Source: Aldehydirespirator sp965221605
GTDB lineage: Bacteria; Actinomycetota; Acidimicrobiia; Acidimicrobiales; Aldehydirespiratoraceae
Direction of reading: 5' to 3'
NCBI GenBank assembly: GCA_965221605.1
Contig: CBDCSK010000004.1
Coordinates: 295,538-359,537, forward strand
DNA length: 64,000 bases
In this document: positions 17,484 to 28,156 of the stretch, in pieces
Layout of the letters: the number at the start of each line of letters is the position of its first letter
Position numbering within the stretch: position 1 is the first letter of the stretch
Translations under genes and position numbers: made by a program
Notes under the pieces: generated by a model
Seen by the model: only the letters and a program-made list of their open reading frames with translations
What the model was told of the DNA's origin: nothing
The model's database searches: none

Positions 17484-18446
17484 TCATTGTGGGGTGGGTA
17501 GGTCGTCGGCTATGTAGGCGCGGATTATGTCGTCGTAGGTTGCGTCGGCTGTGAAGCCGAGGCTGGTGGCTCGGGCGGTGTCGAAGCGTGGGGGCCAGCC
17601 GGCGACGATCTCGGCGATTGCGGGGTCGGGTGCCTCGGTGATCAGGGCTGCGGCTTCGGGGCCGGCGACCCGGCGGAGGGCCTCGATCTGCTCGCCGACG
17701 GTCACCGACACTCCCGGCATGGTCAGGTTGGGGCGGCCGCCCAGCAGCGACGTGTCCAGTTCGGCGGCGTGGAGCATGAACCCGACCGCGGCGCGGGGGC
17801 TGGCGTGGGGGTGGCGGACGTCGCGGGAGACCGGCAGCTGGGCTTCGCAGCCGTTGAGGGGCTCGCGGATGATGCCGGAGAAGAAGCTCGACGCGGCCGC
17901 GTTGGGCTTGCCGGGGCGGACGCTGACCGTCGGGAACCGGATCCCGATGCCGTCGAGGAAGCCGCGGCGGCTGTAGTCGGCCAGCAGGGCCTCGCCGATC
18001 AGCTTCTGGGTGCCGTAGGAGGTGAGGGGAGTGGGATGGAAGTCGTCGGGGATCGGATCGGGGAACGGTGCGCCGAACACCGCGATCGACGACGCGTACA
18101 CCACCCGGGGCACGCCGGGGGCCAGCCGGATGGCGTCGAAGAGCTGGCGGGTGCCGTCGACGTTCACCTCCATGCCCTTGTCGAAGTCGGCCTCGGCCTC
18201 AGCGGAGACCACCGCGGCCAGGTGGAACACCACGTCGGGCCCCACCGACACCAGTGCCTCGGCCTCGCCGGGGCGGGAGAGGTCGGCCACATGGACGTTG
18301 CACAGCTCCGAGTCGACCGGGGCCTCCACCAGGTCGACCAGGTCGACGGCATCGATGCGCTCGCCCCGCAAGTGGCCGCGCTCCACCAGCCGCCGGGTCA
18401 GCTTGCGGCCCAGCATCCCCGCGGCGCCGGTGATGAGCACCCTCAT
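17484..18446 (-). CDS. denD: NAD-dependent epimerase/dehydratase, D-erythronate-dehydrogenase-like
   Basis: 320 residues from ATG 18446. It has the Rossmann glycine motif ITGAAGMLGRKL, the FHLAAVVSAEAEADFDKG stretch, and the catalytic YGTQK preceded by ASSIAVFGAP. The long conserved run around RPGKPNAAASSFFSGIIREP is characteristic of D-erythronate dehydrogenase (DenD), which oxidises C4 sugar acids to 2-keto acids. Its start is 5 bases downstream of the P450 stop, so the two are co-transcribed. The substrate link between a P450 and DenD is not obvious. Confidence 0.8.
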   Translation of the reverse strand: MRVLITGAAGMLGRKLTRRLVERGHLRGERIDAVDLVDLVEAPVDSELCNVHVADLSRPGEAEALVSVGPDVVFHLAAVVSAEAEADFDKGMEVNVDGTRQLFDAIRLAPGVPRVVYASSIAVFGAPFPDPIPDDFHPTPLTSYGTQKLIGEALLADYSRRGFLDGIGIRFPTVSVRPGKPNAAASSFFSGIIREPLNGCEAQLPVSRDVRHPHASPRAAVGFMLHAAELDTSLLGGRPNLTMPGVSVTVGEQIEALRRVAGPEAAALITEAPDPAIAEIVAGWPPRFDTARATSLGFTADATYDDIIRAYIADDLPTPQ

Positions 18447-18451
18447 TGTCG

Positions 18452-19705
18452 TCAGGTCTCGGGGGTGAACGCCACCGGCATCCTCAACATGCTTGCGATA
18501 AGCGGCGTGGGCTGGTGCACGACCTCGCCCGAGGGATGGATGTCGGGGATGCGGCTGTAGATCTCGCGCAGGATCACCTGGAGCTGGAGCCGGGCCAGGT
18601 TGGCGCCCAGGCAATAGTGCTCGCCGAACCCGAACGCCAGCTGGGTGCGGGGCTGCTCGCGGGTGATGTCGAAGGTGTCGGGCTCGTCGAACACCCTGGG
18701 GTCGCGCAGCGCCGCGGTGAAGTTGCACACCACCTTGCCGCCCTCCTCCACGGGCTGGCCGTCGATCTCGACATCGGCAGTGGCGGTGCGGCGGATGCTG
18801 CGCAGCGGGGCCCGGTACCTGAGGATCTCCTCCACCGCGCCCGGTATGTGGCGGCCGAGGTCCGACACCAGTAGGTCGCGCTGGTCGGGCCACTCCGCCA
18901 GGATCCGGATGGCCTGGGCGGTGGCGGTGCGCACTGTCTCGTTCCCGCCGACCGCCATCAGCATCATGAACCACCCGGCTTCCTCGTCGGTCGCGCCCGG
19001 CTGGTCGCCCTCGACGCCCTCGAGGGTGCCGTTGACATAGGCCGACAGGATCGTGCCGTCGGGGGACCCGCGCTTCTCGCGGGCCGTCTCCTGGCCGAGC
19101 AGGTGGATGTCCAGCGCCGCCTCCAACGCCAGATCGCGCCGCGTCTCGGGGTCCGAGGCGTCGACCGCGCCGACCATCCGGTTGGAGATCTCGAAGATCT
19201 GCTCGCCCCGCTCAGGGATCCCCAGAAGCTCCGCGATCACTCGCATCGGCATCGGGGCCGCGATGTCGTTGATGCCGTCGGCGGTTCCCTTGGACGCGAT
19301 CTTGTCGATGACCCCCTTGGCGATCGCCTCCACCCGGGGGCGCAGCTCCTCCACCCGGCGGGGCGTGAAGATCGGCGCCACAAGGCGGCGGTACCGGCTG
19401 TGCTTGGGCGGGTCCATGTTGATCAGAATGTTCGCCATGGCCGCGACCCGGTCCGGGGCGGGGTCCACCAGCATCACGGTGCGGCGCTGCGACGAGAACG
19501 TCGCCGGATCCCGCAGGATCGCCTTGACCTCCTCGTAGCGGTGCACGAACCACGCCCCGAACACCTCCGGCTGCGACATGCTCGGATCGATGGTTCCCGG
19601 CTGCCAGCTGGTAGTGCCGGCCTCGCGGAGCTCGGCCAGGCGGGCGTGGGGGCAGCCGTCGACGTAGCTGGCGCCGTCCAGGAGGGTGGGCTCGCTCTGG
19701 GGCAT
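18452..19705 (-). CDS. Cytochrome P450
   Basis: 417 residues from ATG 19705. The haem-binding loop FGFGEHYCLGANLARLQ places the thiolate at Cys365. The I-helix AVGGNETVRTA near residue 250 supplies the oxygen-activating Thr. EEILRYRAPLRSIRR contains the ExxR motif. No membrane anchor is present, as usual for soluble bacterial P450s. HSRYRRLVAPIFTPRRVE resembles the actinobacterial steroid/lipid hydroxylase groups, but substrate cannot be assigned. First gene of a two-gene unit with denD; redox partners are not nearby. Confidence 0.9.
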   Translation of the reverse strand: MPQSEPTLLDGASYVDGCPHARLAELREAGTTSWQPGTIDPSMSQPEVFGAWFVHRYEEVKAILRDPATFSSQRRTVMLVDPAPDRVAAMANILINMDPPKHSRYRRLVAPIFTPRRVEELRPRVEAIAKGVIDKIASKGTADGINDIAAPMPMRVIAELLGIPERGEQIFEISNRMVGAVDASDPETRRDLALEAALDIHLLGQETAREKRGSPDGTILSAYVNGTLEGVEGDQPGATDEEAGWFMMLMAVGGNETVRTATAQAIRILAEWPDQRDLLVSDLGRHIPGAVEEILRYRAPLRSIRRTATADVEIDGQPVEEGGKVVCNFTAALRDPRVFDEPDTFDITREQPRTQLAFGFGEHYCLGANLARLQLQVILREIYSRIPDIHPSGEVVHQPTPLIASMLRMPVAFTPET

Positions 19706-19731
19706 GCGCGCCCAGTCTGCCCGATCCCCTC

Positions 19732-19783
19732 GAAATTGATGCCGATATTGGGCCTATACGGGCCGAATCCGCATCAATTTCGG
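19732..19783. repeat. Palindromic repeat, copy A (CGAAATTGATGC arms)
   Basis: CGAAATTGATGC (19732-19743) and GCATCAATTTCG (19772-19783) are perfect 12-bp inverted arms. An inner GGGCC-bearing stem lies between them. The element sits between the katG 3' end and the P450 start, both on the minus strand, where it can act as terminator. A second copy with the same arms occurs at 31411-31462. Confidence 0.75.
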
Positions 19784-19829
19784 GGTGGTGGGGGTGGTGG
19801 GGGCTTCCGGTCGAGGATGCCGGCCGGGC

Positions 19830-22052
<2,223 letters not shown>

Positions 22053-22077
22053 TGATGCTCCTTGGCAGGTTGGGGGG

Positions 22078-22533
22078 TTATTGGTTTCGACTCAATGAGT
22101 CCTGGCCAGCAGCGGCGGGCGCTTTCTGGCAGTCAGGGCAGAGGCCCCAGTAGATGACCTCGGCCTCGTCGATGGCGTAGCCGAAGTCGTCCACGACCTC
22201 CAGGCATGGCCGGTAGCCGGCCGCGCAGTCCACATCGACCATGCGGCCGCAGTGGCGGCAGACCAGATGGTGGTGGTTGTCGTCGACCCGGTCCTCGTAG
22301 CGGGCCGCCGATCGGGCCGGTTGGATGCGCCGGATCAGGCCCCTGTCGGACAGCACGCCCAAGGCGTCGAACACCGCCTGGCGGGACACCGCCCCGATGC
22401 TGGCCCGCACATCGCCTATGAGGTCGTCGGCGGTGGCGTGAGGGTGGGCCGACACCGCGCTGAGCACGGCCAGCCGCTGGGCGGTCACCTGGATGCCGTT
22501 GTCCCTGAGCAGCTGCTCGGCGTTCCCGGTCAC
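22078..22533 (-). CDS. furA: Fur-family peroxide/iron regulator FurA
   Basis: About 151 residues from GTG 22533 (VTGNAEQLLRDNGIQVTAQR). The winged helix includes SRQAVFDALGVLSDRGLIRR. HHHLVCRHCG carries metal-site histidines and the first CxxC, and CPDC near the end is the second CxxC of the structural zinc site. FurA normally represses furA-katG until oxidised. Direct coupling to katG and the dyad operator upstream support this. A longer start at 22569 would cover the operator and is unlikely. Confidence 0.93.
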   Translation of the reverse strand: MTGNAEQLLRDNGIQVTAQRLAVLSAVSAHPHATADDLIGDVRASIGAVSRQAVFDALGVLSDRGLIRRIQPARSAARYEDRVDDNHHHLVCRHCGRMVDVDCAAGYRPCLEVVDDFGYAIDEAEVIYWGLCPDCQKAPAAAGQDSLSRNQ

Positions 22534-22550
22534 GCACCCACTATAGCACT

Positions 22551-22573
22551 GATTCTGGATTAAGTCCAAAATC
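22551..22573 (-). promoter_or_regulatory. FurA-type operator and promoter of furA-katG
   Basis: On the plus strand GATTCTGGA (22551-22559) and TCCAAAATC (22565-22573) form a 9-bp dyad with one mismatch and a 5-base spacer. On the coding strand it reads TTGGACTTAATCCAGAATC, close to the FurA boxes known upstream of mycobacterial furA-katG. TTGGAC can serve as -35, with TATAGT 18 bases downstream as -10 (CTATAG at 17). Repressor binding would cover the promoter. Confidence 0.7.
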
Positions 22574-22647
22574 TGTTGACATCTAGATTCAGGGCGGATC
22601 GGGCGCAGTCAGCCGGTGTCGAGGTCGTCCTCGATGCGGGCGCGGCT

Positions 22648-23403
22648 CTAGCCGCGGCCCACCAGGGGCATGCCGTTGGCCATGACCGTCATGGTCAGCA
22701 CATTGGTGTCCGCGGGAAGGCTGGCCATGTACGCCACAGCCCGGCCGGCATCGTCGGGGTCGAAGGTGGGTTCGGGTCGGATGCTGCCGTCGGCTTGGGG
22801 CACGCCCTCAGCGAAGCGCGCCGTCATGGGAGTCCGGGCGTTGCCGATGTCGATCTGGCCGCAGGTGATGCCGAAGGGCCGGCCATCGAGCGACAGCGAC
22901 TTGGTCAGCCCGGTGATGGCGTGCTTGGTGGCGGTGTAGGGCGCGCTGTGCGGCCTGGGCACCTGGGCCGAGATCGACCCGTTGTTGATGATCCGCCCGC
23001 CGGGGGGCTCCTGGACCTTCATCAACCCGAACGCGTGGCGGGCGCAGAGGAACGAGCCGGTGAGGTTCACGTCCACCACCCGCTGCCAGTCCTCGACCTC
23101 GAGTTCGTCGACCGGCACCGGCGGCGCCACCGTTCCCGCATTGTTGAACAGCAGGTCCAGGCGACCGTGATCGGCCCGCACCCGCTCGAACAGGGCCGCC
23201 ACCGAGGCCGGGTCGCTGACGTCGGCGGGGATTGCCGAGCCCGACCCGCCGGCACGATCGCACTCCCCGGCGGTCTCGGACAGCAGATGCCCTCGCCGGC
23301 CGACGACGATCACGTGCCAGCCGTCGCGGGCCAGCGCCAGGGCGGCAGCCTTCCCCAGACCAGAGCCCCCGCCGGTCACCATTGCGATCCCGCGATCCTG
23401 CAT
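22648..23403 (-). CDS. Short-chain dehydrogenase/reductase
   Basis: 251 residues from ATG 23403 (MQDRGIAMVTGGGSGLGKAA). It has the TGxxxGxG cofactor loop, NNAGTV, the catalytic Ser in INNGSISAQ, and YTATK with Tyr and Lys. VGRRG after beta-strand 2 suggests NADP preference. The substrate is unknown. It is divergent from the IlvD/Edd dehydratase with a 128-base shared control region, so the two may act in one sugar-acid pathway. Confidence 0.85.
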   Translation of the reverse strand: MQDRGIAMVTGGGSGLGKAAALALARDGWHVIVVGRRGHLLSETAGECDRAGGSGSAIPADVSDPASVAALFERVRADHGRLDLLFNNAGTVAPPVPVDELEVEDWQRVVDVNLTGSFLCARHAFGLMKVQEPPGGRIINNGSISAQVPRPHSAPYTATKHAITGLTKSLSLDGRPFGITCGQIDIGNARTPMTARFAEGVPQADGSIRPEPTFDPDDAGRAVAYMASLPADTNVLTMTVMANGMPLVGRG

Positions 23404-23531
23404 CGCCCTATCCTCGCAGCGGGCGTACCGGACGCGCCAACAACGCCTGCAGAAAAGAAGCTCGATACCCGGCGAGTAGTGTGGCTGCATGGTCGTCGCT
23501 CCTGATCCGTCCGGAAGACGAAGGAGCTGGT

Positions 23532-25355
23532 GTGTCCCGTCCCGCCGGCGGCACTGACGCCGGCCCCGGCGACCGCGAGCTGCGGTCGGCGGCCTGGTTC
23601 GGTGCTGATGGCGATCCGCACCTGGCGGCGCTGTACCTCGAGCGCTACGTGAACTTCGGCCTGACGCGCCAGGAGCTCCAGTCCGGCAAGCCCAAGATCG
23701 GGATCGCCCAGACCGGCTCCGACCTGTCGCCGTGCAACCGGCACCACCTGGAACTGGCCAAGCGGGTGCGCGAGGGCATCCGCGAGGCCGGCGGGATCGC
23801 GTTCGAGTTCGGGGTGCATCCGATCCAGGAGACGGGCAAGCGTCCCACCGCGGCGCTGGACCGCAACCTGGCCTATCTCGGGCTGGTGGAGCTGCTGCAC
23901 GGCTATCCCCTCGACGGGGTGGTGCTGACCATCGGCTGCGACAAGACCACTCCGGCGTGCCTGATGGCGGCGGCCACCGTCAACCTGCCGGCCATCGCCC
24001 TGTCGGTGGGCCCGATGCTCAACGGCTGGCACGAGGGCCGCCGCACCGGCTCGGGCACGATCGTGTGGGAGGCCCGCAAGCTCTTCGCCGCGGGCGAGAT
24101 CGACGAGGCCGGCTTCATCGACCTGGTGGCATCGTCTGCGCCGTCGACGGGCTACTGCTCGACAATGGGCACCGCCACCACCATGAACTCGCTGGCCGAG
24201 GCGTTGGGCATGCAGCTGCCTGGATCGGCCGCGATCCCCGCGCCGTACCGGGAGCGGGCCCAGATGGCGTACCGCACCGGGCTGCGGATCGTCGAGATGG
24301 TGCGCGAGGACCTGCGCCCCTCGGCCATCATGACCCGGGCGGCCTTCGAGAACGCCATCGTCGTGAACTCCGCCATCGGCGGGTCGACCAACGCGCCGAT
24401 CCACCTCAACGCCATCGCCGCTCACCTCGGCGTCCCCCTCGACAACGACGACTGGCAGGAGTACGGCCTGGCGGTGCCGCTGCTGGTCAACCTGATGCCC
24501 GCGGGGGAGTACCTGGGGGAGGACTACCACCACGCAGGAGGGGTGCCCGCGGTGGTGGGCGAGCTGATGCGGGCAGGCCTGCTGCCCCATCCCGACGCGC
24601 CGACCGCCAACGGGCGCACCATCGGCGAGAACTGCGCGGGAGCCCGGATCGCGGACCCCGACGTGATCCGTAGCGTCGACGAGCCGCTGCTGGCCGACGC
24701 CGGCTTCGTGCACCTGTCCGGCAACCTCTTCGACAGCGCCATCATGAAGACCAGCGTCATCTCCGATGAGTTCCGCCGGCGCTACCTGTCGAATCCCGAC
24801 GACCCCGACGCGTTCGAGGGCCGGGCCATCGTCTTCGACGGCCCCGAGGACTACCGGGCCCGGATCGAGGATCCCGACCTCGGCATCGACGAGGACTGCA
24901 TGCTGATCGTGCGGGGCGCGGGCCCGGTCGGGTACCCGGGCGCGGCCGAGGTGGTGAACATGCAGCCGCCTGCCGCGCTGCTCGTCCGGGGGGTGGACTC
25001 GCTGCCGTGCATCGGCGACGGTCGCCAGTCGGGGACCTCCGGCTCGCCGTCGATTCTCAACGCCAGCCCCGAGGCTGCGACCGGCGGGGGACTGGCGCTG
25101 CTGCGAACCGGCGACCGGATCCGCATCGACCTGCGACGCGGCCGCGCCGACATGCTCGTCGACGACGCTGAACTCGAGCGCCGGCGCGCCGATCTCGAGG
25201 CCGGGGGCGGCTATCCGGTGCCGGAGTCGCAGACCCCTTGGCAGGAGATCCAGCGCTCGATGGTCACCCAGATGGACGAGGGCATGGTCCTGCGTCCCGC
25301 GTTGAAGTACCAGGACACCTCCCGTACTCACGGCATCCCGCGCCACAACCACTAG
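23532..25355 (+). CDS. IlvD/Edd-family dehydratase (sugar-acid dehydratase type)
   Basis: 607 residues from GTG 23532, with AAGGAG five bases before it. Iron-sulfur ligands are Cys68 (GSDLSPCNRHH), Cys136 (TIGCDKTTPACL) and Cys209 (STGYCSTMGTATTMNSLAEA). Further family blocks are NSAIGGSTNAPIHLNAIAAH and GRQSGTSGSPSILNASPEAA. The GCDKTTPA form is typical of the arabonate/xylonate/galactonate dehydratase branch with a [2Fe-2S] cluster rather than of the valine enzyme. It would convert an aldonate to a 2-keto-3-deoxy acid. The context (SDR, denD, sugar transport locus) fits sugar-acid catabolism. Confidence 0.9.
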   Translation: MSRPAGGTDAGPGDRELRSAAWFGADGDPHLAALYLERYVNFGLTRQELQSGKPKIGIAQTGSDLSPCNRHHLELAKRVREGIREAGGIAFEFGVHPIQETGKRPTAALDRNLAYLGLVELLHGYPLDGVVLTIGCDKTTPACLMAAATVNLPAIALSVGPMLNGWHEGRRTGSGTIVWEARKLFAAGEIDEAGFIDLVASSAPSTGYCSTMGTATTMNSLAEALGMQLPGSAAIPAPYRERAQMAYRTGLRIVEMVREDLRPSAIMTRAAFENAIVVNSAIGGSTNAPIHLNAIAAHLGVPLDNDDWQEYGLAVPLLVNLMPAGEYLGEDYHHAGGVPAVVGELMRAGLLPHPDAPTANGRTIGENCAGARIADPDVIRSVDEPLLADAGFVHLSGNLFDSAIMKTSVISDEFRRRYLSNPDDPDAFEGRAIVFDGPEDYRARIEDPDLGIDEDCMLIVRGAGPVGYPGAAEVVNMQPPAALLVRGVDSLPCIGDGRQSGTSGSPSILNASPEAATGGGLALLRTGDRIRIDLRRGRADMLVDDAELERRRADLEAGGGYPVPESQTPWQEIQRSMVTQMDEGMVLRPALKYQDTSRTHGIPRHNH

Positions 25356-25496
25356 ACCCGCGGCATTTGGTGTAACTAACTAAGAATAGGACTCGCTACT
25401 CTTATTTCGAATCAAGGTTGCGCACTTGGCAGATCGCTTGCTTCGAAAGGCGGACATCTGCGCTCATCATCTATTGAAACCGGAGGCAGGCGTGAA

Positions 25497-25580
25497 ATGA
25501 TCGACACAGGAGTAGACAGGGATTTTGCAGGACAGAGCGACATGAACGCGGTGACTGCCGTGCTAATGCCCGATCAGTAG
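25497..25580 (+). CDS. Possible 27-residue leader ORF
   Basis: ATG 25497 follows a good CGGAGG ribosome site and encodes MIDTGVDRDFAGQSDMNAVT plus 7 residues, ending just before the GGGGAGG site of the next gene. It may be a leader peptide, a lost antitoxin start or chance. The rest of the 234-base gap is AT-richer and probably holds the promoter. Confidence 0.25.
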   Translation: MIDTGVDRDFAGQSDMNAVTAVLMPDQ

Positions 25581-25589
25581 GGGAGGATT

Positions 25590-26054
25590 GTGACCAGTAC
25601 CGTGCCCTCGACACACCGCCTAGCAGTACCCGACGAGGCCCTCTCGGACCGGGCGGCCCAGGCGGCGGACACCCTCGAGCAGTTCCTGGAACGGCATCCG
25701 GAGGCGTCTGCGGCGTCGATGTCGATGACCATGGGCGAGGACGAAACGGCCTTCGACGTGCCCGTTGGCGTCCTCAGGCTCCTGGCCCGCATGCTGGCGG
25801 AGACCGCCAGCGGCAACGCGGTAGCGGTCTCGCCCGTCGAAGCGGAGCTGACCACCCAGCAGGCGGCCGACCTGCTGAGCGTGTCCCGGCCGTACCTGGT
25901 CAAACTGCTGGACGAGCGCAGAATGCCGTTCCGTCGCGTCGGCAACCGGCGCAGGATCCTGCTGGTGGACGTCATGGCATTCAAGCACGACGACGAGTCC
26001 GAACGTCGCGCCATCGCAGCCGAGCTGAGCGCCAAAGCGGAGCAGACGGATTAA
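25590..26054 (+). CDS. Excisionase-type HTH protein, orphan antitoxin-like
   Basis: 154 residues from GTG 25590, with GGGGAGG upstream. The C-terminal half is an Xis/MerR-like HTH: LTTQQAADLLSVSRPYLVKL, then ERRMPFRRVGNRRRILLVDV. In actinobacteria such proteins are commonly the antitoxin in front of a PIN-domain toxin gene. Here the downstream 47 bases lead straight to a convergent SDR gene, so the toxin is missing. The N-terminal 80 residues are acidic and would normally bind the toxin. Confidence 0.75.
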   Translation: MTSTVPSTHRLAVPDEALSDRAAQAADTLEQFLERHPEASAASMSMTMGEDETAFDVPVGVLRLLARMLAETASGNAVAVSPVEAELTTQQAADLLSVSRPYLVKLLDERRMPFRRVGNRRRILLVDVMAFKHDDESERRAIAAELSAKAEQTD

Positions 26055-26065
26055 GAGGTCTGACA

Positions 26066-26089
26066 ACACGGTCCCATAAGGCGCCGTGT
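26066..26089. terminator. Convergent-end hairpin
   Basis: ACACGG (26066-26071) pairs with CCGTGT (26084-26089), with TGACA/TGTCA as possible outer arms. It occupies the 47 bases between the converging HTH and SDR genes. There is no T-run, so it is a weak candidate. Confidence 0.35.
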
Positions 26090-26101
26090 GCAGGCTGTCA
26101 A

Positions 26102-26872
26102 TTACTCGGGCGTCACATAGGCAGCTGTGAGTCCTCCGTCGACCAGCATGTTGGCGCCGGTCATGTAGGAAGACTCATCCGACGCCAGGAACAATGCGGC
26201 GGCTGCCATCTCGGCGGCCTCACCGAAGCGCCCCATCGGCACATGCACGAGCCGGCGCTGCTTCTTCTCGTCGGTGTCGAGGTAGGACATGAGCAATTCC
26301 GTGCGGAGCGGGCCCGGTGACAGAGCATTGACCCGTATGTTCTCGCGGGCGTGGATGACCGCCAGTTCGCGGGTCAGCGACAGCACCGCTCCCTTGGATG
26401 CGGTATAGGCGATCTGAGGAGTAGCAGCACCCACGGACGCCACGAAGGACGCGGTGTTGACGATGGATCCCCCGCCCGCCCTTCGCATCGCCGGTATCTG
26501 GTGCCGGCAGCCGTAGAGCACGCCCTTGAGGTTCACCGCCAGGGTCTTGTCGATGGTCTCCTCGCTGGTGGCGACGGCGTCGGCGTCGTCGGCCATCATG
26601 ATCCCAGCGTTGTTGAAGGCGATGTCGAGGTGCCCGTAGGTCGCCTCCGCGGTCCTCACCGCCATGGCCACGTCGGCATCGTCAGACACGTCGGCGTGCA
26701 CCGCGGTGGCCTCGCCCCCGCCGGCTCGGATCTGCTCGACGGTCTCGTGGTTGGCCTCCGCGATGTCCGCGGCCACGATCCGTGCACCCTCCTCGGCGAA
26801 GCGCAGCGCGGCAGCCCGGCCGATTCCGCTGGCGGTGCCGGTGATCAGTGCGACCTTGCCCTCGAGTCTCAT
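26102..26872 (-). CDS. Short-chain dehydrogenase/reductase (glucose-1-dehydrogenase-like)
   Basis: 256 residues from ATG 26872 with GGGAGGAG before it. It has ALITGTASGIGRAAALRFAE, an Asp after beta-2 (VAADIAEA) pointing to NAD, NNAGIMM, a catalytic Ser region (GSIVNTASFVAS), and YTASKGAVLS with Tyr/Lys. YMTGANMLVDGGLTAAY is the usual C-terminal block. The substrate is not predictable. It is unrelated in detail to the SDR at 22648. Confidence 0.88.
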   Translation of the reverse strand: MRLEGKVALITGTASGIGRAAALRFAEEGARIVAADIAEANHETVEQIRAGGGEATAVHADVSDDADVAMAVRTAEATYGHLDIAFNNAGIMMADDADAVATSEETIDKTLAVNLKGVLYGCRHQIPAMRRAGGGSIVNTASFVASVGAATPQIAYTASKGAVLSLTRELAVIHARENIRVNALSPGPLRTELLMSYLDTDEKKQRRLVHVPMGRFGEAAEMAAAALFLASDESSYMTGANMLVDGGLTAAYVTPE

Positions 26873-27034
26873 GGCTCCTCCCTTTCCCTGGCGGCCGTGC
26901 GTCCACTCAAGTCGAACATCTCGCCTCCCGTCGCAGCGAGAGTAGGGGATCGGCGCGGGCGAGTGTGCCAAGAGTCACGCCCAGCGGGCCGTCCAGCCTG
27001 CTGGGCGGGCGGGTCGCGCCAGTAGCGTCGGCTG

Positions 27035-28156
27035 GTGCAGAGTCCGGTACGCCTCGTCTACCTGCTAAGGCCCGCGGTCAAGGCCGGCATCCTGCTGGCC
27101 GTCGGCTTCAGCGTGCTGGCCTTCGTGTCGACGCCGTTCCTGATGCCCGAGATCGCCGACCACTACGGCATCAGCCTCGGCACCGCGTCGCTCATCGGGG
27201 TGTTCCAGCTGGGCGGGTTCGTCATCGGCTCCTGGGGTGCGGGTCGCTTCCTGCAGCCCCGCGATCCGGTGTTCGTGGGGTCGTTGGCAGCCGCCGCGGC
27301 CGCCAACCTTGCCTCCGCGGCGCTGCCCGCGTTCGCGCTGCTGGTGCCGCTGCGGCTCGTGAACGGCGTGGCCTTGGGCCTGCTGGCCTGGTACGGCTGG
27401 GTGCAGGCCTTCGGCGACGACCGTCGTATGGGCGACGTGGCCGTCGCCGGCCCGGTTGTGGGCGTGGTTGCCGCGCCCGCGGTGTCGGCCCTTCTCGACG
27501 CCGGCGGCATGCGGCTCGTGTTCGTCATGCTGGCCGTCGTCTCGCTGATCCCGCTGGCCTTCGGTTATCGCAGCGAGGTCAGGGAGCTGCCCAGAGACCG
27601 GCAGCGCCATCGGGCGGTTCCCGCGGCGCGGGTGCTGCTGGCCTGCCTGGGCCTGTTCACTCTGGGCGGCTCGGCGGTGTTCATCTACGCGGTGGTGCTG
27701 GGAACCGGCGACCCGGGGCTGTCGGTGACGGTGATCGCGGTGGGATTCAGCCTCAACGCGGTCGTGGCCATTCCAGGCGCCCGGCTGAGGGCCGCCCGCA
27801 GGATCCCGAGCCCGTGGATGGCCGCCACCGCGGTGTGCGCGATCGTGGTCGCCACCACCGGCCGGCCGTGGCTGTTCCTCGGTGCAATGGTGGTGTGGGG
27901 ATTCTTCTTCTGGGCCGCGATACCGGGCGTCTTCGACGTGCTGGCCAGCAGGTCGCGCTATCCCGAGGAGCGGGTGGGAGACGCTCAGGCGCTGATGGCC
28001 GCCGGTCGCGCCGGCGGGCCGCTGCTGGGCGGGCTGCTCATCGACAGCGCCGGGGCCGCCACGCTGGGCATAGTCGGCGGCTCCATGATGCTCGCCGCCG
28101 CCGTTGGGGTGTTCGCCACCCGGACCGTCGCCCGGCCCCTCGCCGACAGCGGCTAG
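27035..28156 (+). CDS. Major facilitator superfamily transporter
   Basis: 373 residues from GTG 27035, entirely hydrophobic with about 10-12 membrane helices. The first half has LLAVGFSVLAFVSTPFLMPE and ITLG-like turns (YGISLGTASLIGVFQLGGF). A short cytoplasmic loop (RQRHRAVPAAR) separates the halves. GRAGGPLLGGLLIDSAG matches helix 11 of drug/sugar efflux MFS proteins. Substrate unknown. Its stop codon shares the CTAG with the stop of the convergent selD. Confidence 0.8.
   Translation: MQSPVRLVYLLRPAVKAGILLAVGFSVLAFVSTPFLMPEIADHYGISLGTASLIGVFQLGGFVIGSWGAGRFLQPRDPVFVGSLAAAAAANLASAALPAFALLVPLRLVNGVALGLLAWYGWVQAFGDDRRMGDVAVAGPVVGVVAAPAVSALLDAGGMRLVFVMLAVVSLIPLAFGYRSEVRELPRDRQRHRAVPAARVLLACLGLFTLGGSAVFIYAVVLGTGDPGLSVTVIAVGFSLNAVVAIPGARLRAARRIPSPWMAATAVCAIVVATTGRPWLFLGAMVVWGFFFWAAIPGVFDVLASRSRYPEERVGDAQALMAAGRAGGPLLGGLLIDSAGAATLGIVGGSMMLAAAVGVFATRTVARPLADSG

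Noticed and set aside
18452..18974. Extension of denD upstream through the P450 3' end
   Set aside because: The extra residues are P450 codons in another frame. The Rossmann start MRVLITGAAG at 18446 is the true start.
23376..25352. Long minus-strand frame opposite the IlvD/Edd gene
   Set aside because: Antisense shadow; the plus-strand dehydratase has all iron-sulfur ligands and a good ribosome site.
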